From NCBI GenBank assembly GCA_012512055.1, contig JAAZEW010000280.1, positions 1-5,037 of the forward strand: DNA of 5,037 nt, in the 5' to 3' direction. The notes beneath the pieces are model-generated. The model saw only the letters and a list, made by a program, of their open reading frames with translations. It was not told where the DNA came from and searched no databases. Positions 1 through 4,865 of the stretch are shown piece after piece (the stretch's first letter is position 1; each line of letters begins with the position of its first letter). Position numbers and translations under genes: made by a program. This DNA is from Bacillota bacterium (GTDB taxonomy: Bacteria > Bacillota_G > SHA-98 > UBA4971).

Positions 1-690
1 AGCGCTGATTATTCTCAGATTGAACTCAGGGTGCTTGCGCATTTTTCGAAAGACGAGATCATGGTGGAGTCCTTCAGACGCGGCGAAGATGTCCATGCAC
101 GTACTGCAGCCAAGGTATTCGGGGTGGCACTGCAAGATGTGACTCCTGAGATGAGGACAAAGGCAAAAGCAGTTAACTTCGGTATAATCTATGGTATAAG
201 CGATTTTGGGTTGGCACGGGGCATAAAGATCACTCGGGGAGAGGCATCCAGGTTCATCGAGAGCTACTTCCATCATTATAAAGGGGTAAAGGGATTCCTG
301 GACGCGGTGGTCCGAAAGGCCGGAGAAGATGGATACGTGACAACGCTTTTGAACAGGAGACGCTACTTGCCTGAGTTGCGCAGCAAAAACGTCCCGCGGA
401 GGAAATTCGCGGAGCGGACTGCCATGAACACGCCGATTCAAGGGACTGCCGCCGACATAATCAAGCTTGCTATGGTTGATGTAGCCAGGGAGCTTGAGAG
501 GAGAGGGCTTAGGGCGCGGATGATCCTTCAGGTCCATGACGAACTTGTTTTCGACGTGCCCAAGGATGAGCTAAGAGAGGTAGCCGACTTGGTTCGTGAA
601 ACCATGGAAAGCGCAGAGGTTCTGGATGTGCCCTTAAAGGTTGATGTTAAGGCAGGCCGGAACTGGCTTGAACTGGTGCAGCTTTCTTGA
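1..690 (+). CDS. polA: DNA polymerase I, C-terminal polymerase domain (5' end outside window)
   Basis: The reading frame is open from base 1 and ends at TGA 688-690, giving the last 229 residues of a family A DNA polymerase; full-length PolA is usually about 850-900 residues, so the 5'-nuclease and 3'-5' exonuclease-like regions lie upstream of the window. All three polymerase motifs are visible. Motif A is DYSQIELR at window residues 3-10, with the metal-binding Asp at 3 and the steric-gate Glu at 8. Motif B, the O-helix, has the R-x3-K-x3-F-x3-Y pattern at residues 52-64. Motif C is VHDE at 178-181 with the second catalytic Asp. The protein ends in the usual G-R-N-W segment near the C-terminus. 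It fills gaps in DNA repair and removes Okazaki primers in the cytoplasm. The Phe in the O-helix is the E. coli-type residue at that site. Nothing suggests damage. Two terminators follow within 80 bases, so it is probably the last gene of its transcript. Confidence 0.98.
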   Translation, partial: SADYSQIELRVLAHFSKDEIMVESFRRGEDVHARTAAKVFGVALQDVTPEMRTKAKAVNFGIIYGISDFGLARGIKITRGEASRFIESYFHHYKGVKGFLDAVVRKAGEDGYVTTLLNRRRYLPELRSKNVPRRKFAERTAMNTPIQGTAADIIKLAMVDVARELERRGLRARMILQVHDELVFDVPKDELREVADLVRETMESAEVLDVPLKVDVKAGRNWLELVQLS

Positions 691-702
691 CATTAGCAGG
701 TC

Positions 703-726
703 CGGCGATAAAATTGCCGTCTTTTT
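703..726 (+). terminator. Rho-independent terminator T1 after polA
   Basis: A 7-bp stem pairs 703-709 with 713-719 (CGGCGAT with ATTGCCG, one G-T wobble) around a three-base AAA loop, followed by TCTTTTT at 720-726. It starts 13 bases after the polA stop. The stem is shorter and weaker than that of the second terminator just downstream. Confidence 0.7.
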
Positions 727-739
727 AGGCAAGAGAACA

Positions 740-768
740 GCTCCCGGGACCATTCCCGGGGGCTTTTT
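740..768 (+). terminator. Strong Rho-independent terminator T2 after polA
   Basis: A 10-bp GC-rich stem pairs 740-749 with 754-763 (arms GCTCCCGGGA and TTCCCGGGGGC minus its last pairing slack, one T-G wobble) around a CCAT loop, and is followed directly by TTTTT at 764-768. This is a textbook intrinsic terminator and, with T1, should stop nearly all polA transcription before the next gene. Confidence 0.92.
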
Positions 769-873
769 GCATGTCCGCATCCTACGAGATTACCCCGAGG
801 GTCCGCTATCATATCATTGTAGCCGGCACATCCGGCCTCACAGCACGCGACACAGATAGGTTATATACATAAT

Positions 874-902
874 TTGACAATCTAACCAATATTATGTAAA
901 AT
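874..902 (+). promoter_or_regulatory. Sigma-A type promoter for the exported-protein gene
   Basis: A perfect -35 box TTGACA (874-879) is followed after exactly 17 bp by TAAAAT (897-902), which matches five of six bases of the -10 consensus. The surroundings are AT-rich. Transcription would start near 909, giving a leader of about 177 nt before ATG 1086. The position just after the two polA terminators supports a new transcription unit. The -10 box lies inside an inverted repeat, so the promoter is probably regulated. Confidence 0.75.
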
Positions 903-907
903 ATTGG
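886..907. promoter_or_regulatory. Operator-like inverted repeat over the -10 box
   Basis: CCAATATT at 886-893 is repeated perfectly in inverse orientation as AATATTGG at 900-907, with six bases between. The dyad centre falls at the upstream edge of the -10 box, so a dimeric protein bound here would block RNA polymerase. Which regulator would bind is not known. The arms are AT-rich, so chance is a real alternative. Confidence 0.45.
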
Positions 908-927
908 CATGTGCCCTCTTGCCAATA
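902..927. promoter_or_regulatory. Second inverted repeat sharing an arm with the first
   Basis: TATTGGCA at 902-909 and TGCCAATA at 920-927 form a perfect 8-bp inverted repeat with a 10-base gap around the expected transcription start. Its left arm overlaps the right arm of the 886-907 repeat, so three half-sites containing ATTGG or its complement are spaced along the promoter. This layout suits co-operative repressor binding, but it is inferred from sequence alone. Confidence 0.4.
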
Positions 928-1072
928 CAGCAATGCCTGTCAATAAACCAACTTTGCATCCGGCTTTATGGCGTGAGGATACAATGGAAAATGCATCAGT
1001 GAGTGAAGGATGAGCATATCGCGCAAATGTTGCTGAGGGAGAAGGAGTTGGGCGCAGTGGCAGACGCCAAAA

Positions 1073-1083
1073 AGGGGGAAGGG
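1073..1083 (+). promoter_or_regulatory. Ribosome binding site for the exported-protein gene
   Basis: A purine run with AGGGGGA at 1073-1079, six bases before ATG 1086, and a further AGGG at 1080-1083 too close to serve. It supports ATG 1086 as the start, as does the signal peptide that begins there. Confidence 0.7.
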
Positions 1084-1085
1084 CA

Positions 1086-3065
1086 ATGCAGGTGAGGTTC
1101 ACTGTGGTAAGTACAGCAGTAATTGCGCTTATGCTGGCAGCAGTGGTTGCTATACCTGTCTATGGGGCCACGCTCAAAGTGGAAGGGAAGTACGTTGGGA
1201 CTGTCATCTATGACGGAGAAGCGGCCTTTCCGTCTGGATCTATTACTTCAATAAGCCCCGGCGGGATAACAAAAGGCGTTGATCTCTTAGGGATGTCCAC
1301 GCTTTACCTTACTTTTGATTTTGCCGGGGAGGGTGTATTGAAGGAAGGAATGCCGACGGAAGGCCTGTTTGAAGCTCACCTCCCGCTGATGTTGTTCAAA
1401 GACGTACAAGGAAACCGTCTTTCCGTCACGCACGACCCTGACGATGACTTTTTCTTTGTGTTCAGAGGCAATCTTTTCAATCTGAGTCTCACTGACGCAA
1501 CTTCCGGAGAGCATGCGTTCGCCGGCCTAAAAGATCCTCTTGGATTAGTCAGGGAGATTGACACTGAAGACACGGTAGTCCTAAAGCTTACAGGCGAACC
1601 ATATGGAATGGATGTGCTGGGCTACTTAGTATCAGCGGTTTTCACTGACAAGAACTGCTTGACACGGGAGTCTCATTACGCGGCTGTGCGAGCCACATAT
1701 GAACTGCCGTCCGGCTTATGCTTAGGCCTTACATGCGGCATCCGCCGAGAGTCCGATAAGCCCGGTGATGGCAAGAACACCGGTGCAGATGGGGATATTG
1801 GCCCGGATGGGGACACCAATCCCGATGTGAACATCGATATAGACGGAAACATCAGCATAGACGTGGAAGTCCCGATTCCCTTATCTAAAAGGGCTACTCT
1901 GCAAGCAGCGCTTGCCGCAAATACCGGCACAAAGGCCGGCAACCCTTACGAACCCAAAGGCGCGTTTTCACTTAAGGTCAGGAGGCTTCAATTGGGAAAT
2001 ACGGCATTTGCAGGGGATCTAATCGCAGTCGAACCCGGCTTTGCTGCCGTAGCGCACAAGAAAGACTCAAGCGACGCTTTTGACTATGAAGGCAAGAGGT
2101 ATCTGCGGGGAGAGGCCAAGACTGTGCTTCAGCTCTTTGGCAGAGGAGTAAAGATTACCCTTTCAAATGAACGCACCACCAACTATGACGGCAGCCTCGA
2201 TCGGGAGAAAGGCTCCTCTAAGAACAAGGTGTTCAGTGAAGTTGAGTTAGGGCTGTCCTCCGGGGTTACATTGACTGCTGACGGATATCTTGACAAAACC
2301 CTGGCGGACACAGGCGAGTATTGGGGCGATTACACCACACGGGCCAGGGCAAGAATCTTGTATAAGTCGCCGGAGGGCAACGAAATATGGGGCAGGCTTT
2401 GGCAGGTGGCGAAGGAACACAGGGAAGCTCAAGGGAAGGCGCACAAGTTCGAATGTGGCGTCAAGGTTAAGCCCGTGACAGGCGGAAAATTGGAAGGCAA
2501 AGGCGGGTATGAGATTGGGACACTGACCTTCCCGAGCTACACAAGTGTGGGAAAACACACTTCAAAACTCTACGGAGAAATCTACGGCGAACTGGAACAC
2601 ACGCTTATGCCTGATGACGTGGATCAAGTGGACATCCTCTTAGCCGGGTTCGCCAAGTACGCGCATCGCGATAGTCACGGTCCTGAGGCCACGCTTGCAG
2701 CATACGGAGAGATGAGCATTGCCAGGGGTGAGCGATTTACCAATAAGACAGCCCTGTTACTTGCCAAAGAGTCTAAGAAGGCTTCTCATTATGCGCCAAC
2801 TGTACATAACAAGTTGGAATGGAAGGTGTCGGACAATGCTTCTTTTGCCTTAGGATATACCTTCAAAAAGAACAGAGGAACTCTTGATGCCCTGTATAGT
2901 ATTAGGATAGCTGATGCCACGCTTGAGGTAGGGTACGGCAAAACCGGGCTCCGTGATGAATGCACTGATACAGGCCATACAGGAAAACCATGGGCATGGC
3001 TGTGTTCCGCCAAAATACAGCCTAAGCCCAAGCTCTTTACGCTAACGATCACAATCCCGCTCTAA
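1086..3065 (+). CDS. Exported beta-strand-rich protein of unknown family, possibly an outer-membrane barrel
   Basis: I do not recognise a named family. The 659-residue product opens with a clear signal peptide: Arg at 4, a hydrophobic core at about 7-24, and a likely signal peptidase I site after VYG or VYGA at 25-28, so it is exported. Residues 29-222 are largely short strands and turns. Residues 224-264 form an Asp/Gly-rich linker with a six-residue repeat. Residues 265-659 are dominated by stretches with alternating hydrophobic and polar residues, for example 294-310, 381-400, 415-427, 493-504, 515-526, 573-592 and 601-618, and the chain ends with a strand FTLTITIPL. That pattern fits a transmembrane beta barrel, but the last residue is Leu rather than the Phe common in outer-membrane proteins, so a soluble or wall-associated beta protein is also possible. 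There are six Cys (191, 212, 217, 457, 626, 640) and no lipobox, S-layer homology domain or sortase signal. It has its own promoter and sits between polA and ytaF, where mutM often stands in Bacillota. The gene is intact. Confidence 0.9.
   Translation: MQVRFTVVSTAVIALMLAAVVAIPVYGATLKVEGKYVGTVIYDGEAAFPSGSITSISPGGITKGVDLLGMSTLYLTFDFAGEGVLKEGMPTEGLFEAHLPLMLFKDVQGNRLSVTHDPDDDFFFVFRGNLFNLSLTDATSGEHAFAGLKDPLGLVREIDTEDTVVLKLTGEPYGMDVLGYLVSAVFTDKNCLTRESHYAAVRATYELPSGLCLGLTCGIRRESDKPGDGKNTGADGDIGPDGDTNPDVNIDIDGNISIDVEVPIPLSKRATLQAALAANTGTKAGNPYEPKGAFSLKVRRLQLGNTAFAGDLIAVEPGFAAVAHKKDSSDAFDYEGKRYLRGEAKTVLQLFGRGVKITLSNERTTNYDGSLDREKGSSKNKVFSEVELGLSSGVTLTADGYLDKTLADTGEYWGDYTTRARARILYKSPEGNEIWGRLWQVAKEHREAQGKAHKFECGVKVKPVTGGKLEGKGGYEIGTLTFPSYTSVGKHTSKLYGEIYGELEHTLMPDDVDQVDILLAGFAKYAHRDSHGPEATLAAYGEMSIARGERFTNKTALLLAKESKKASHYAPTVHNKLEWKVSDNASFALGYTFKKNRGTLDALYSIRIADATLEVGYGKTGLRDECTDTGHTGKPWAWLCSAKIQPKPKLFTLTITIPL
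1788..1877 (+). repeat. Five tandem hexapeptide units, Asp-rich linker in the exported protein
   Basis: Residues 235-264 of the exported protein read as five six-residue units of the form D-[GV]-[DNE]-[ITV]-x-[PI], with Asp at 235, 241, 247, 253 and 259. The first two units are DGDIGP and DGDTNP and share GATGGGGA at 1788-1795 and 1806-1813, 18 bases apart, which suggests recent duplication; the later units have diverged. The dense DxD and DxDG patterns resemble calcium-binding linkers, but no named motif is matched exactly. Confidence 0.65.
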
Positions 3066-3219
3066 GTAGATCACCATGAGACCGTTGAACTTCTCCAGCC
3101 CTTTGCAGATTACACTGGGCAGGCCTTAAGCATGGTGTCATACCGTACAGGCACTAATTGTCCTTTGCCGCCATATCGTGATGGGGATAGGAAGGTGCAG
3201 GTAAAGGAGCGGAGGATTA
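3066..3219. other. Gap between the exported-protein gene and ytaF
   Basis: There is no gene in these 154 bases and no terminator with a T-run. A 7-bp inverted repeat CACCATG/CATGGTG (3072-3078 and 3131-3137) encloses a second imperfect stem (3095-3101 with 3117-3123, one mismatch), so the transcript may fold here. TTGAAC at 3085-3090 resembles a -35 box but has no good -10 partner. Read-through from the upstream gene into ytaF is therefore likely. Confidence 0.4.
3204..3215 (+). promoter_or_regulatory. Ribosome binding site deciding the GTG start of ytaF
   Basis: AAGGAG at 3204-3209 and GGAGG at 3211-3215 lie 10 and 4 bases before GTG 3220. The frame is closed by TAA at 3202-3204 upstream, and no other start codon lies between, so GTG 3220 is the earliest possible start, and it gives the N-terminus expected for the family. 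Confidence 0.8.
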
Positions 3220-3975
3220 GTGCTTGCTGTCGTGTTGTTTGCTATCGCCATCAGTATAGATGGGTTTCTTGTGGGTGTTGCACAAGGAATGCGCGGGATA
3301 AGGGTGCCCTTTTCCACGCTGATTGTGATTAATACGGTGTCCGCGGTAATTGTCTTCGCATCGCTTAGTACCGGCAGGTATGCCGCCTGCTGGCTGAGTC
3401 CGGGAGCAGCCAAACTGATAGGCAGCGGTATCCTGATTACCATGGGAGCATTGATGTTGAGGCCACTGTCCCAGTCCGGATGCCAAAGGGCAGTAAGTGG
3501 TGCAAGCAGCGAAGACTATGCAACTAAAAGTCGGAATGACGATGCTAAAGGGGCCGGAGCCATTCCTCTGGGCATATGCGAAAAGACAGGTGGAAGCATG
3601 GGAGATAACCGAGGGGTTAATCTGTCTAAGAGCAAGGCAGTTACATCCAAAATCACCAAGACTCTTCTCATGATCCCAAGGTTCCTGACTGAACCGGCTA
3701 CTGCGGACCTGGACCTATCCGGGACGCTTACTCCTGACGAAGGGTTTCTCCTCGGGCTGGCCCTGGCCATTGACGCGCTAAGCGTAGGATTTGGTGCAGG
3801 TATGGCAGGCATATCAAGTGCGTTCACTCCGGTTGTAGCCGGTGTTACACAAGGTATTTTTGTCAGCCTCGGCCTCGCGCTGGGAAGGAGAATGCGAAAG
3901 ACCGTGCCCGTCCAAATGCTGGAGAAGGCGCCAGGGGGAATACTCATACTCCTTGGGGCAATGAGGCTGAAATAG
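3220..3975 (+). CDS. ytaF: Sporulation membrane protein YtaF (MntP/DUF204-related)
   Basis: This 251-residue integral membrane protein starts at GTG and belongs to the YtaF group, which is related to the MntP manganese exporters and is largely restricted to spore-forming Bacillota. Its molecular role in sporulation is not established, and metal transport is only an inference from MntP. The two halves are pseudo-repeats: AISIDGFLVG at 10-19 and ALAIDALSVG at 181-190 each place an Asp in a membrane helix. Predicted helices are about 1-21, 30-50, 63-82, 174-194, 200-222 and 234-250. Between helices 3 and 4 lies a hydrophilic stretch (about 83-162) that appears longer than in B. subtilis YtaF, which as I recall is near 210 residues. 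Just before helix 4, residues 163-174 match an EF-hand loop. coaE follows after 168 bases, the usual neighbour of ytaF. No terminator separates it convincingly from the genes on either side. Confidence 0.9.
   Translation: MLAVVLFAIAISIDGFLVGVAQGMRGIRVPFSTLIVINTVSAVIVFASLSTGRYAACWLSPGAAKLIGSGILITMGALMLRPLSQSGCQRAVSGASSEDYATKSRNDDAKGAGAIPLGICEKTGGSMGDNRGVNLSKSKAVTSKITKTLLMIPRFLTEPATADLDLSGTLTPDEGFLLGLALAIDALSVGFGAGMAGISSAFTPVVAGVTQGIFVSLGLALGRRMRKTVPVQMLEKAPGGILILLGAMRLK
3706..3741 (+). other. EF-hand-like loop encoded within ytaF
   Basis: Residues 163-174 of YtaF follow the 12-position EF-hand loop: Asp at position 1, Asp at 3, Ser at 5, Gly at 6, Leu at 8, Thr at 9 and Glu at 12. The residues immediately after enter a membrane helix, so it is not a standard helix-loop-helix. 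Similar D-x-D-x-S-G segments are, as I recall, typical of YtaF proteins; metal binding is inferred. Confidence 0.6.
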
Positions 3976-4051
3976 CTGCAAGAAGAAGGATTTGAGGAAG
4001 TGATCTCGAAGTTCTAGACCCATGGCTCATCCTTTGGTAGTTGGCACTGCT

Positions 4052-4136
4052 CGTATTGTTGGTTAGTTCATATTGTTGGCTGGCTCTTGTTGCTGGTTAG
4101 CCCGTATTGTCGGTTAGCCCGTATTGTTGGTTAGTA
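4052..4136 (+). repeat. Array of five 17-bp tandem repeats upstream of coaE
   Basis: Five contiguous 17-bp units begin at 4052, 4069, 4086, 4103 and 4120 with the consensus CGTATTGTTGGTTAGYY. Ten of the seventeen positions are the same in all five. The units differ from the consensus at only a few positions, and a degenerate sixth copy may lie at 4035-4051. The + strand is rich in T and G. The array lies between ytaF and coaE, ending 7 bases before the first coaE ATG. It is not a multiple of three and contains stops, so it is not a coding repeat. Its function is unknown. Confidence 0.9.
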
Positions 4137-4143
4137 CTTATGA

Positions 4144-4797
4144 ATGGTAGTGAAGCGTAACATGATTGTTGGAGTAACCGGCTCAACCGGAAGCGGCAAA
4201 AGTGTGGTTGCCTCTGAACTTGCTCGGTTAGGGGCTTATGTCATTGATCTGGATGTCATCGCGCGTGAGTTGGTAGAGCCGGGGATGCCCGCGCTTGCTG
4301 AGATACGGGACGAGTTTGGCCCGGAATACATCTTGGAACAGGGAACCTTGAATCGGAGGGCCTTGGGAAGACTTGTTTTCTCTGATCCTGAGGCCCTTAG
4401 GCGTTTGAATGAGATCATGTTTCCTAAGCTTGTGGAGGCCACAAAAGAGAGACTGGATGAGGTATCCGGGCAGCGCGACTTAGTTGTGGTAGACGCTGCC
4501 ATCCTTTATCAAGCAGGCGTGGACAAGCTTGTCGACAAGGTCATAGCGGTGACCGCGGAGAAAGAGATACGCGTAGCGAGGATAGTCAAAAGGGATAGGC
4601 TTTCACATATGGAAGCTTTGGAGCGCGTATCAGGACAGGGCGAACTTGACGAGATCGCCGGGCGCAGCGCGGATCTTGTCCTTGACAACTCAGGCACGCC
4701 TCAAGCCTTGCGAAGCAAGCTCATGGATGGCCTGCGCTACCTCGGTACTGATGTATCGGGCCCGACAGTGAACAGTATATTTCCAGATGATGAATAG
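4144..4797 (+). CDS. coaE: Dephospho-CoA kinase
   Basis: The 217-residue product catalyses the last step of coenzyme A synthesis, ATP-dependent phosphorylation of the ribose 3'-hydroxyl of dephospho-CoA, in the cytoplasm. The P-loop GSTGSGKS is at residues 13-20. IDLDVIAR at 34-41 corresponds to the conserved D-x-D segment of the substrate-binding region, followed by the family pattern up to ELVEPG. VVVDAAILYQAG at 114-125 corresponds to the Asp-containing strand, SGQ at 163-165 to the R-x-x-x-Q region, and ADLVLDN at 176-182 to the C-terminal (A)D-x-(V/I)-x-N motif. Length is near the usual 200. The usual LN-x-I-x-HP motif here reads LNEIMFP. The start is uncertain: ATG 4144 lacks a ribosome binding site, whereas ATG 4162 has a weak GTGAAG six bases upstream and gives a family-like beginning, MIVGVTG. 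The neighbours ytaF and a lytic transglycosylase are typical for Bacillota. Confidence 0.95.
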   Translation: MVVKRNMIVGVTGSTGSGKSVVASELARLGAYVIDLDVIARELVEPGMPALAEIRDEFGPEYILEQGTLNRRALGRLVFSDPEALRRLNEIMFPKLVEATKERLDEVSGQRDLVVVDAAILYQAGVDKLVDKVIAVTAEKEIRVARIVKRDRLSHMEALERVSGQGELDEIAGRSADLVLDNSGTPQALRSKLMDGLRYLGTDVSGPTVNSIFPDDE

Positions 4798-4865
4798 GAT
4801 AAGCTGATGATGTATAAGGGTATTAGAGCAAAGGAAGCAGCCCCAAGGCAGAGGGCGGTGGTTGT

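Larger units (their letters stand above)
769..1085. other. Regulatory intergenic region between polA terminators and the exported-protein gene
   Basis: This 317-base stretch holds no convincing gene on either strand. It contains, in order, a short GC-rich hairpin (822-826 with 832-836, five-base loop), an AT-rich patch at 860-905 with the promoter at 874-902, two overlapping inverted repeats at 886-927, and a leader of about 177 nt. In the leader 954-961 can pair with 977-984 with one mismatch. Minute ORFs at 984-1013 (MENASVSEG, with GAGG upstream) and 1003-1095 (GTG start, 30 codons, running into the next gene) are possible but unproven. A 97-codon frame on the minus strand across the region has no family resemblance and looks like chance. 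Confidence 0.55.

Noticed and set aside
822..836. GCCGG/CCGGC hairpin in the gap after polA
   Set aside because: A 5-bp stem without a T-run; too short to call a terminator or a regulatory element.
809..1102. 97-codon frame on the minus strand across the polA-downstream gap
   Set aside because: It has no recognisable domain, runs through the promoter and inverted repeats, and overlaps the start of the real gene; composition looks like chance.
3085..3116. Possible promoter for ytaF (TTGAAC with GATTAC or TACACT)
   Set aside because: The -10 candidates match only three or four of six bases at normal or overlong spacing. A sporulation sigma factor promoter was looked for near CATAC 3139-3143, but no -35 partner is visible.
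3066..3219. Metal-sensing riboswitch upstream of ytaF
   Set aside because: A yybP-ykoY type manganese riboswitch was considered because of the MntP relationship, but I could not find its conserved core in the sequence.
3132..3443. Frames on both strands over the start of ytaF
   Set aside because: They overlap a well supported membrane protein gene and lack any family resemblance or ribosome binding site advantage.
3986..4034. Hairpin after ytaF (AAGGAT with ATCCTT and GAG with CTC)
   Set aside because: It has a two-base bulge, a loop of about 29 bases and only a TTT after it, so it is a poor intrinsic terminator.
4052..4136. CRISPR array
   Set aside because: The units are contiguous 17-bp copies with no spacers, and no cas genes are present.
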